Shown here piece by piece: positions 50,938 to 56,777 of a stretch of 56,777 nt of DNA (position 1 is the first letter of the stretch; each line of letters starts with the position of its first letter). Location: assembly GCF_022179325.1 (NCBI RefSeq), contig NZ_BPQQ01000070.1, forward strand, positions 1-56,777. The letters run 5' to 3'. Source of the DNA: Methylobacterium isbiliense (GTDB lineage: Bacteria; Pseudomonadota; Alphaproteobacteria; Rhizobiales; Beijerinckiaceae). The position numbers and the translations under genes are program-made. The notes under the pieces are model-generated. The model was given only the letters and a program-made list of their open reading frames with translations, was not told the origin of the DNA and did not search any database.

Positions 50938-51231
50938 ATGATGCGCGTGAAGGTCGAGCGAGTCGGAGGCGGCCTGCATCCGAGCGAGGTCGTCGTTGCC
51001 GTAGAGACGAAAACCGGACGGGAAGAGCTGTCCGTCGACGGACGCTCCTTGCAAGATTCTTCGCAAGACTCTTCGCAAGGCTCTTCCCTTGAGATAGGAT
51101 GGCCCGTGGGCCAAGACGAGACGCACTATCTCGTGGAGCTACCCAACGAGACGTTCAGGGGATTCTGGCGTGTCTGGGTACCCAAGGGCGACGTGAATTC
51201 GTCCGGCGGAGATGCAAGAGCCGTGGCGTGA
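50938..51231 (+). CDS. First gene of the dCTP deaminase cassette, unknown function
   Basis: A 97-residue protein starting MMRVKVERVGGGLHPSEVVV. Two structured parts, EVVVAVETKTGREELSVDGR and LEIGWPVGQDETHYLVELPN-ETFRGFWRVWV, are separated by a QDSSQDSSQGSS linker that comes from a 12-bp tandem repeat. A GGAG at about 50927 gives a ribosome site. It looks like a small, soluble, beta-rich protein. The downstream deaminase fragment begins inside its stop codon (GTGA overlap). Base composition is less GC-rich than the flanking mla and MFS genes. No family recognised. Confidence 0.7.
   Translation: MMRVKVERVGGGLHPSEVVVAVETKTGREELSVDGRSLQDSSQDSSQGSSLEIGWPVGQDETHYLVELPNETFRGFWRVWVPKGDVNSSGGDARAVA
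51051..51086. repeat. 12-bp tandem repeat, three copies
   Basis: GCAAGATTCTTC, GCAAGACTCTTC and GCAAGGCTCTTC run consecutively, encoding QDSS/QDSS/QGSS in the first cassette gene. The copies differ by single bases and keep the frame. Confidence 0.85.
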
Positions 51232-51380
51232 TCCTCACCGATCGTGAGATAAAGAATTCTCTGGCAAGCGGGCTGATCGACATCAGCCCGACGCCGGCAC
51301 CCGAGTCGTACTCCTCGACCTCCGTCGATTTGACTTTGGCCCCGATCATCAGGGTGTTCAAGCCGCAGACGGTGGCGTGA
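51228..51380 (+). CDS. dCTP deaminase-like protein, N-terminal part (separate frame)
   Basis: A 50-codon frame read from GTG 51228: (M)ILTDREIKNSLASGLIDI, then SYSSTSVDLTLAPIIRVFKP. This matches the N-terminus of dCTP deaminase/dUTPase-superfamily enzymes (ILSDREI..., STSVDLRL...RVF). It ends VA-stop at 51380, exactly where the second half starts one base back. It overlaps the preceding gene by GTGA, and the following frame also by GTGA. Either translation re-initiates twice, or a frameshift divides one ancestral gene. AT-rich codons (ATA AAG AAT TCT) suggest foreign origin. Confidence 0.75.
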   Translation: MILTDREIKNSLASGLIDISPTPAPESYSSTSVDLTLAPIIRVFKPQTVA

Positions 51381-51784
51381 CTTCAGCCATCGACCCGATG
51401 GTTCCGGGATACAGCGTGGTGAGGCTGATCGAGCGCGAGACCGATGCCCTGGATCTCTCGCAAAGCGGATACGTCCTCCCCGGGAAGACCCTCATCCTGG
51501 GCTGGACGAGGGAGGCCGTTGCCCTGCACGATCGCGGGCGTGTGGCAGCTCGGGTGGAGGGCAAAAGCTCCCTGGCTCGGATCGGACTGGCCGTCCATGT
51601 CACCGCTCCGACGATTCACGCCGGATTCAAGGCGCCTTCGATACAGCTTGAGATCGTCAATCACGGCCCTCTGCCGATAAAACTTACCCCGGGGATGCCC
51701 ATCTGCCAGCTTATCTTCGAGCAGACCTTGGGAATGCCGGACAAGGTCTATCAAGGCCAGTTCATGGGCCAGACTCCCACGTGA
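51377..51784 (+). CDS. dCTP deaminase-like protein, catalytic C-terminal part (separate frame)
   Basis: A 135-residue frame read from GTG 51377: SAIDPMVPGYSVVRLIERET, then GYVLPGKTLILGWTREAVAL. It carries the nucleotide-binding motif GKSSLARIGLAVHVT (62-76) and the catalytic Glu92 in SIQLEIVNHG, followed by PLPIKLTPGMPICQLIFEQ. These correspond to the GRSSLARLGL and LEF/LEI motifs of dCTP deaminases. Joined to the 51228-51380 product by a -1 shift, it gives a full-length, collinear enzyme of about 185 residues. Such enzymes convert dCTP to dUTP (or dUMP); some act in phage defence by draining dCTP. Activity of the divided form is unproven. Confidence 0.78.
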   Translation: MTSAIDPMVPGYSVVRLIERETDALDLSQSGYVLPGKTLILGWTREAVALHDRGRVAARVEGKSSLARIGLAVHVTAPTIHAGFKAPSIQLEIVNHGPLPIKLTPGMPICQLIFEQTLGMPDKVYQGQFMGQTPT

Positions 51785-51831
51785 ACGATTGCTCGCGCCG
51801 CGGCCCACCGCGGTCCTAGCGGCCCTCCACG

Positions 51832-53016
51832 TCATTGGGAGCCGACCGTGGGGGGCCGGGCGCGGCGGGCGGCCGCCACGACGAGGGCGAGGCCGATTCC
51901 GGCGAGCGGCAGCATCAGCGCGAAGGCGAGCACCGGGCCGCCGGCCCGGACCGCCGCGCCGCAGGCGAGCGTCGCGACCGCGGAGCCCAGCGCCGCGACC
52001 GCCCCGTAGGTGCCCTGGGCCCGCCCGCGCGCGCCCTCGGGGGCGAGGCGCGACAGGGCCGCCATCGCGCCGAGCTGCGTCGCCCCGAAGGTGAGCCCGT
52101 GCAGCACCTGCAGCGGCAGCACCGCCGCCGGCAGGTCCGCCAGGGCGACGAGCCCGGCCCAGCGCAGGAGCGCGGCGCCGGCCCCGAGCGCCAGGAGGCG
52201 GAAGGGCGCGTCGCGCCAGGACGACAGCCGCGGCACCAGGGCGAAGAAGGCGATCTCCGCCACCACCCCCACCGCCCAGGCGAGGCCGATCGCCCCGGGC
52301 GAGAGCCCGAGGGCGGCCCAGTGGATGCTGCCGAAGGCGTAGACCGCCGCGTGGCTCGCCTGCACCAGGGCCGCCGCCGCCATGGCGAGCCACAGGGCCG
52401 CCGGCAGGGGAAGGCGGGCGGAGGCGCGGACGGGGGCGGCGTCGCGCTGCGGCTCGCGGGCCGCCAGCACGGCGCAGCCCGCCGCCGAGACGAGGCCGAG
52501 CCCGGCCAGGAAGGCGGTGGCGCCCGCCCGCTCGCCGACGAGGCCGAGCAGCCAGCCGCCGCTCAGCGCCGCCGCCAGGAAGCCCAGCGAGCCGCCGAGC
52601 CGGATGCGCGCATAGGCGAGGCGGGGATCGCGCCGCACCGCCGCGAGGCTCAGCACGTCCACCGCCGGCACGAGCGGCGCGCCCGCCACCGCGTTCAGCG
52701 CGATGACGAGGGCGAGCAGCGGCCAGCCGAGGCTCGCCGCCGCCGGCATCAGGGCGTACGTGAGGGCGAGCCCGAGGCTGCCCGCCACGAGCAGCGTGCG
52801 GGGGCCGACGCCGCGGTCGATCAGGCCGGTGAGCGGGGCGGTGGCGAGGATCCTCACGGCGATCGGCAGCGCCACCAGGGCGCCGATCAGCCCCGGCTCC
52901 AGCGACAGGCTGGCGAGCCAGAGCGGCATGAACGGCATGGCGATGCCGATGCCGGCGAAGATCACCGCGTAGAGCAGGCCGAGGCGAAGGGCCGGAGAGG
53001 CGGCGGGTGGGGACAT
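51832..53016 (-). CDS. MFS transporter (HcaT/PhpA-like)
   Basis: A 394-residue, 12-helix major facilitator. GLLYAVIFAGIGIAMPFMPL and WLASLSLEPGLIGALVALPI at the N-terminus, with TGLIDRGVGPRTLLVAGSLG as the loop-2 motif, resemble the 3-phenylpropionate permease (HcaT) group. The second half begins WLAMAAAALVQASHAAVYAF and includes HGLTFGATQLGAMAALSRLA. The substrate is unknown; the group carries aromatic acids or acts on small lipophiles. It is convergent with the dCTP deaminase cassette and divergent from the CheZ-like gene. Confidence 0.88.
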   Translation of the reverse strand: MSPPAASPALRLGLLYAVIFAGIGIAMPFMPLWLASLSLEPGLIGALVALPIAVRILATAPLTGLIDRGVGPRTLLVAGSLGLALTYALMPAAASLGWPLLALVIALNAVAGAPLVPAVDVLSLAAVRRDPRLAYARIRLGGSLGFLAAALSGGWLLGLVGERAGATAFLAGLGLVSAAGCAVLAAREPQRDAAPVRASARLPLPAALWLAMAAAALVQASHAAVYAFGSIHWAALGLSPGAIGLAWAVGVVAEIAFFALVPRLSSWRDAPFRLLALGAGAALLRWAGLVALADLPAAVLPLQVLHGLTFGATQLGAMAALSRLAPEGARGRAQGTYGAVAALGSAVATLACGAAVRAGGPVLAFALMLPLAGIGLALVVAAARRARPPTVGSQ

Positions 53017-53172
53017 GGGGCTGGGCTGGCGGGGCTGGGTCGACGGAGCTGGGTCGGCAGGGCTGCGTCGACCTGGCGCCGAATCGACCGGACCGCGCGT
53101 AAGCCGACGTTAACGCCGGTCTGTCAAGCCGTTCTCAGTGTTCTGCGTCCGCAAGCCCGGGACCGTGCGACC

Positions 53173-54093
53173 ATGGCAGAGTTCCATCCGCTCACGCCGA
53201 CCGGCATCGACGAGTACGAGGCGATCGAGACCGCCCTGCTGGAGACGGGGCGGGGCCGCTGGTTCCTGTCCGAGTTCGCCCGGCGCCAGCGGGGCGACGA
53301 CACCGAGCGGCTGCTCGGGGCGATCGCCAAGCTGGAGACCACGCTCACGGCCGAGCGCCCGGTGCCGGAGATCGACCGGATGCGGGTCGATCTCGTGGAG
53401 ATGGTCAGGGCGATCAGCCGCACCAAGTCCGAGATCGCGGCGATCCAGGCCCCGGACCAGGACCAGAGCCGGCTGGAGGCCGCCTCCGAGGCGCTCGACG
53501 CCATCGTGCGCACCACCGAGCGCGCCACCTCGGACATCCTGCAGGCGGCCGAAGAGGTGCAGGAGGTCGCCTGGACCCTGCGCGAGGGCGGGGCCGACCC
53601 GCGCGTCTGCGACACGCTCGACCACAACGCCACCCAGATCTACACCGCCTGCTCGTTCCAGGACCTGACGGCCCAGCGCACGAGCCGCATCGTCCACACG
53701 CTGCGCTACCTCGAACAGCGCCTGACGGCGATGATCGAGATCTGGGGCGCGGACGCCGCCGAGCCGGCGCCGTCCCCCGGCCCGGTGCTGCCAACCCCCG
53801 ACCTCGCCCAGAGCGACGTCGACGCGATGATCGCGACGAGCGCGGCGGAGGCCGAGCCGCGTCCGCCCCGGCTCGCGCTGGTCGAGCCGGTGCTGCCGGT
53901 CGACGACCTCGCCTTCGTGCCGGCCGCCGAGGCCGCGGACGAGACCCCGGAGGGCGAGGCTTGCGAGGGAGAGGCTTGCGAGGGAGAGGCCTGCGAGGGA
54001 GAGGCCTGGGAAGGCGAGACGATCCCGCTCGGGAGCGTCTTCTCCGACCTCGACGGGCTCAGCGTGCAGGAGCGGATGAGCCGGTTCAGCTGA
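53173..54093 (+). CDS. CheZ-like phosphatase, orphan
   Basis: A 306-residue protein. Residues about 45-190 form a long helical region with ASEALDAIVRTTERATSDIL, then AAEEVQEVAWTLREGGADPR and IYTACSFQDLTAQRTSRIVH. The D-x3-Q pair (Asp164, Gln168 in FQDLTAQR) corresponds to the catalytic residues with which CheZ dephosphorylates CheY-P. The C-terminal third is acidic and Pro/Ala-rich, including EGEAC repeats (about 260-280), and ends SVQERMSRFS, which may be the response-regulator-binding helix. No other chemotaxis gene is nearby. Start ATG 53173 has only a weak ribosome site. Confidence 0.82.
   Translation: MAEFHPLTPTGIDEYEAIETALLETGRGRWFLSEFARRQRGDDTERLLGAIAKLETTLTAERPVPEIDRMRVDLVEMVRAISRTKSEIAAIQAPDQDQSRLEAASEALDAIVRTTERATSDILQAAEEVQEVAWTLREGGADPRVCDTLDHNATQIYTACSFQDLTAQRTSRIVHTLRYLEQRLTAMIEIWGADAAEPAPSPGPVLPTPDLAQSDVDAMIATSAAEAEPRPPRLALVEPVLPVDDLAFVPAAEAADETPEGEACEGEACEGEACEGEAWEGETIPLGSVFSDLDGLSVQERMSRFS
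53950..54009. repeat. 15-bp tandem repeat (four copies) in the CheZ-like gene
   Basis: GAGGGAGAGGCTTGC-type units run at 53950-53964, 53965-53979, 53980-53994 and 53995-54009 (the last ends TGG). They encode EGEAC-EGEAC-EGEAC-EGEAW. Confidence 0.9.
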
Positions 54094-54154
54094 TCCTCCG
54101 CCTCGCGCGCGCCACGATCGCGCGACAGAGCGGCGGCCCCAGAGACCGCGCGCC

Positions 54155-54595
54155 ATGCCCCTCCATCTCCTGAAGCTCTGCGTCGGCTGCGAGTCCATCG
54201 GCGACCTGGAGACGTGGATCGCCGCGCGCCGGGAGGCGGCCGAGCGGGAGGGCGCGGCCTTCGAGCAGGTCCACACCACCCGGATGGTCCCCAAGCGCGC
54301 CGACGAGATCGCCGGGACGGGCTCGCTCTACTGGGTGATCAAGGGGCTGGTGGCCTGCCGCCAGCCGATCCTGGCGATCCGCTCCTTCACGGATCCGGAG
54401 GGGATCGGCCGCTGCCGGCTGGTCCTCGACCCCGGCGTGATCCCGGTCGAGCCGCGCCCCTGCCGCCCGTTCCAGGGCTGGCGCTATCTCGCGGCGGCGG
54501 ACGCCCCGCGCGATCTCGGCCGCCAGACGGGTGCGGATCTCGCGGCGATGCCCGAGGCGATGCGGCGGGAACTCGTCGCGCTCGGGCTCCTGTGA
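54155..54595 (+). CDS. DUF1489 family protein
   Basis: A 146-residue protein that matches DUF1489 throughout: MPLHLLKLCVGCESIGDLET, then HTTRMVPKRADEIAGTGSLY, WVIKGLVACRQPILAIRSF and the C-terminal PFQGWRYLAAADAPRDLG. The family is restricted mainly to alphaproteobacteria and has no assigned function. Several conserved Arg/Lys and Cys residues suggest a nucleic-acid or ligand role. The gene follows the CheZ-like gene by 61 bases on the same strand and could share a transcript. Confidence 0.9.
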   Translation: MPLHLLKLCVGCESIGDLETWIAARREAAEREGAAFEQVHTTRMVPKRADEIAGTGSLYWVIKGLVACRQPILAIRSFTDPEGIGRCRLVLDPGVIPVEPRPCRPFQGWRYLAAADAPRDLGRQTGADLAAMPEAMRRELVALGLL

Positions 54596-54623
54596 GGGAT
54601 CGGCGTCACGGCAGGAGGGACGG

Positions 54624-54767
54624 ATGGCCACGCAGCGCAGCACGGTGGACTTCATCCTGGACCAAGCCGGGGCCGCGCGCGTCGCCCGCCCCGGCGCGGT
54701 CCCGGGCCGCGGGACGTCCGGGCCCGTCGTCCTAGATTCCCCTTCGTCACGCAAGGGGAGCGAAGCG
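54624..54767 (+). pseudogene. 5' fragment of a tfoX-like gene, in frame with the next gene
   Basis: From ATG 54624, behind a strong GGAGGGA ribosome site, the sequence reads MATQRSTVDFILDQAGAA, the conserved N-terminus of the TfoX/Sxy N-domain family (typically STVDFILEQ...). The homology stops after about 18 residues; the rest is low-complexity (Pro/Gly/Ser) and runs without a stop into the SMP-30 gene at 54768. So the body of tfoX has been deleted, while its start signals remain and could produce an N-terminally extended SMP-30 protein (48 extra residues). Confidence 0.6.
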
Positions 54768-55790
54768 ATGAACCGACGCGACGTACTGACGGGAGCCGGC
54801 GCGTTCGCGGCCGGCGGCCCGGAGGCCCTCGGCGGCGGGCTGCCGCTCGGCCCCCTGCCGGGCACCCGCTACCCCGACCCGCGCATCGAGGCGCTCGACC
54901 CCCGCTTCAAGGCCAAGATCGGCAATGCGGGCATCGAGCGGATCGCCACCGGATTCCGCTGGGCGGAAGGGCCGGTCTATTTCCGGGACGGCGGCTACCT
55001 CCTGTGGAGCGACATCCCGAACAACCGGATGCTGCGCTGGCTGGAGGAGGACGGCCACGTCAGCGTGTTCCGGTCGCCCTCGCACTACGCCAACGGCAAC
55101 ACCCGCGACCGGGAGGGCCGGCTCGTGACCTGCGAGCACGACACGCGGCGGGTGACGCGCACGGAGCCCGACGGGCGGATCACTGTCCTGCTCGACCGGT
55201 TCGAGGGCAAGCCGCTCAACGCGCCGAACGACGTGGTGGTGGCCTCCGACGGCGGCATCTGGTTCACGGATCCGGGCTACGGCATCGACGGCCACTACGA
55301 GGGCACCAAGGCGGCGGCGGAACTGCCGACCCGGGTCTACCGCCTCGATCCCGGCACCGGCCGGGCGGCCGTGATGGTCGAGGACATGGCGCGGCCGAAC
55401 GGCCTCGCCTTCTCGCCGGACGAGCGCAGTCTCTACGTGGTCGACAGCGCCGCCGGGGACGGGCGCCGCGCCCACATCCGGGCCTTCGCGGTGGAGGGCT
55501 CGCGCCTCACGGGCGGCCGGGTCTTCGCCGACGACGTCGCCCCCGGGATCACCGACGGCCTGCGGACGGACGAGGACGGCAACGTCTGGTGCAGCATGGG
55601 CTGGGCCGATCCGGCCGAGGACGGGGTGCGCTGCTACGCGCCCGACGGCTCCCTGATCGGCAAGATCCACCTGCCGGAGACCTGCGCCAACCTCTGCTTC
55701 GGCGGCCTCAAGCGCAACCGCCTGTTCATGACCGCGAGCACCTCGGTGTACGCGCTCTACGTGGACGCACAGGGCGCGCAGCGGCCGTGA
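54768..55790 (+). CDS. SMP-30/gluconolactonase-family protein, probably exported
   Basis: A 340-residue beta-propeller lactonase. MNRRDVLTGAGAFAAGG is an RR-type (Tat-like) signal, weak in hydrophobicity. The propeller includes GFRWAEGPVYFRDGGYLLWS with the metal-binding Glu, then RLVTCEHDTRRVTRTEPDG, LNAPNDVVVASDGGIWFTDP with the metal-site Asn-Asp, RPNGLAFSPDERSLYVVDSA and ITDGLRTDEDGNVWCSMGWA. These are the conserved SMP-30 strands. AAGGGGAG upstream supports ATG 54768, although an in-frame start exists at 54624. It probably hydrolyses a sugar lactone in the periplasm; the substrate is unknown. Confidence 0.9.
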   Translation: MNRRDVLTGAGAFAAGGPEALGGGLPLGPLPGTRYPDPRIEALDPRFKAKIGNAGIERIATGFRWAEGPVYFRDGGYLLWSDIPNNRMLRWLEEDGHVSVFRSPSHYANGNTRDREGRLVTCEHDTRRVTRTEPDGRITVLLDRFEGKPLNAPNDVVVASDGGIWFTDPGYGIDGHYEGTKAAAELPTRVYRLDPGTGRAAVMVEDMARPNGLAFSPDERSLYVVDSAAGDGRRAHIRAFAVEGSRLTGGRVFADDVAPGITDGLRTDEDGNVWCSMGWADPAEDGVRCYAPDGSLIGKIHLPETCANLCFGGLKRNRLFMTASTSVYALYVDAQGAQRP

Positions 55791-55866
55791 GCCCGCCTCA
55801 CGCCATCGTCCCGATGCGCTGCACCTGAATGGCATCCGCGGCGATGTGGGCCAGATCGTCGTCTCA

Positions 55867-55892
55867 TGGCATCCGACATAGGTCGGATGCCA
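55867..55892. terminator. Perfect 11-bp hairpin between convergent genes
   Basis: TGGCATCCGAC and GTCGGATGCCA pair perfectly around ATAG, between the ends of the SMP-30 gene (55790) and the BKACE gene (55926). There is no T-tract. ATGGCATCCG also occurs at 55829-55838, so half of the element is duplicated. Confidence 0.55.
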
Positions 55893-55925
55893 CCTCGCGC
55901 AGGCTCCGTGCGTGGGCGGATGCGG

Positions 55926-56777
55926 TCAGAACCCGACCCGGTCCCCGCCCTTCAGCTCCAGGATGCCGCGCGCGTCGTCGGGGGTGGCGATCTCCAGACC
56001 CAGGCCCTCGATGATCTGGCGCACCCGCGTGACCTGCTCGGCGTTCGAGCGGGCGAGCTGGCCGGGGCCGATCCAGAGGGAATCCTCCAGGCCGACGCGG
56101 ACGTTGCCGCCCATCGCGGCGGCCTGGGCGGCGATCGGGAGCTGGTTGCGGCCCGCGCCCAGCACCGACCAGCGGTAATCCTGGCCGAAGAGCCGGTCGG
56201 CGGTGCGCTTCATGTGGGCCACGTCCTCCGGATGCGGGCCGATGCCGCCGAGGATGCCGAAGACGCTCTGGACGAAGAACGGCGGCTTGATCACGCCGCG
56301 GTCGGCGAAGTGGGCCAGGGTGTAGAGGTGGCCGATGTCGTAGCACTCCACCTCGAAGCGCGTGCCGTTCTCGGCGCAGGTGGTGAGGATGTGCTCGATG
56401 TCCGCGAAGGTGTTCTTGAAGATGCGGTCGCGCGAGCCAGCGAGGTAGGGCTCCTCCCAGTCGTGCCGGAACGACGTGAAGCGGTCCAGCATCGGGTAGA
56501 GGCCGAAATTCATCGAGCCCATGTTGAGGGAGGCGACCTCCGGCTTGAAGTGGGCGGCGGGCGCGAGGCGCTCGTCGATGCCCATGGTGGGGGCGCCGCC
56601 GGTGGTGAGGTTCACCACGCAGTTCGCCCGCTGCTTGATCACCGACAGGAAGGGCTGGAAGGCCTCGGGACGCTGGTCGGGCTTGCCGGTCTTCGGGTCG
56701 CGGGCGTGCAGGTGGACGATGGCGGCGCCGGCCTCGGCGGCGCCGATCGCCGCCTCGGCGATCTCCTCGGGCGTCAC
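55926..56777 (-). CDS. BKACE (DUF849) 3-keto-5-aminohexanoate cleavage-type enzyme, partial
   Basis: 284 codons are visible; the N-terminus lies beyond the window. The zinc-site motif AAIVHLHARDPKTGKPDQ is near the start of the visible part. VVNLTTGGAPTMGIDERLAP, then EVASLNMGSMNFG, PPFFVQSVFGILGGIGPHPE, WSVLGAGRNQLPIAAQAAAM and the substrate-binding GGNVRVGLEDSLWIGPGQLA follow. BKACE enzymes cleave a beta-keto acid with acetyl-CoA to give acetoacetate and a new acyl-CoA; specificity varies, with carnitine- or lysine-derived substrates among those known. The upstream context is missing, so no pathway can be assigned. Confidence 0.93.
   Translation of the reverse strand: MTPEEIAEAAIGAAEAGAAIVHLHARDPKTGKPDQRPEAFQPFLSVIKQRANCVVNLTTGGAPTMGIDERLAPAAHFKPEVASLNMGSMNFGLYPMLDRFTSFRHDWEEPYLAGSRDRIFKNTFADIEHILTTCAENGTRFEVECYDIGHLYTLAHFADRGVIKPPFFVQSVFGILGGIGPHPEDVAHMKRTADRLFGQDYRWSVLGAGRNQLPIAAQAAAMGGNVRVGLEDSLWIGPGQLARSNAEQVTRVRQIIEGLGLEIATPDDARGILELKGGDRVGF

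Noticed and set aside
1-56777. CRISPR arrays, tRNA/rRNA genes, insertion sequences and phage integration sites
   Set aside because: No regularly spaced repeats with unique spacers, no tRNA-like cloverleaf, and no transposase or integrase sequence was recognised by eye. The tandem repeats found are short, contiguous and mostly coding.

Overview
The window is about 57 kb of very GC-rich (roughly 70% or more by eye), densely coding DNA. The gene content points to an alphaproteobacterium of the Hyphomicrobiales, most likely Methylobacteriaceae. The signs are a MucR/Ros regulator, split glycyl-tRNA synthetase subunits, an alphaproteobacterial-type uracil-DNA glycosylase, an electron-transfer-flavoprotein:ubiquinone oxidoreductase, PhoX and DUF1489. 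Genus-level assignment is inference. Most of it is core chromosome. I found no tRNA or rRNA genes, no CRISPR array and no complete insertion sequence.

Layout. 1-5.5 kb: the 5' end of RNase E with a long leader, small secreted proteins, a zinc-ligand-poor MucR regulator and two convergent DUF4142 genes. 5.5-17.7 kb: a metabolite/H+ symporter, small secreted or orphan genes, glyS and glyQ separated by an exported cyclase-fold enzyme, a PQ-loop membrane protein, a LuxR-type regulator, an SppA-like S49 peptidase, a Tyr/Arg-repeat secreted protein and a TrmN6-like methyltransferase. 17.8-22.8 kb: a complete RND efflux operon (adaptor, pump, TetR) behind a perfect 30-bp palindrome. 22.9-31.7 kb: a polyprenyl diphosphate synthase, a Tat-exported PhoX-family phosphatase, an AT-richer orphan, ispE, a large TPR protein and etfQO. 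31.9-36.2 kb: DNA repair (UDG), a zinc metallopeptidase, moaB and a radical SAM protein. 36.3-42.9 kb: an acyl-CoA synthetase coupled to a tandem-PPC protein, rnhB with a GH25 lysozyme, and a metallophosphoesterase-glycosyltransferase pair that looks like the PlcP-Agt lipid-remodelling operon. 43-50.7 kb: a DMT transporter, thiE-thiD, an XRE-cupin regulator and a four-gene Mla-type lipid-transport operon. 50.9-51.8 kb: a small accessory-looking cassette containing a dCTP-deaminase-like enzyme divided between two overlapping reading frames. 51.8 kb to the end: an MFS transporter, an orphan CheZ-like protein, DUF1489, a tfoX remnant fused in frame to an SMP-30 gene, and a BKACE (DUF849) enzyme running off the window.

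How genes work together. Several pairs overlap by the four bases GTGA and are probably translationally coupled: thiE-thiD, the lipid-remodelling pair, lysozyme-rnhB, and all three frames of the dCTP deaminase cassette. The envelope is a recurring theme (RND pump, Mla transport, lipid remodelling, lysozyme, S49 peptidase, lipoproteins). IspE and the polyprenyl synthase both serve isoprenoid/quinone supply, and EtfQO delivers electrons to that quinone pool.

The feature I would check first is 50938-51784. Three consecutive frames meet at two junctions that carry the same nine bases (GTGGCGTGA), and the second junction cuts the deaminase fold in two. That may be a designed two-chain or recoded enzyme rather than a decayed gene.
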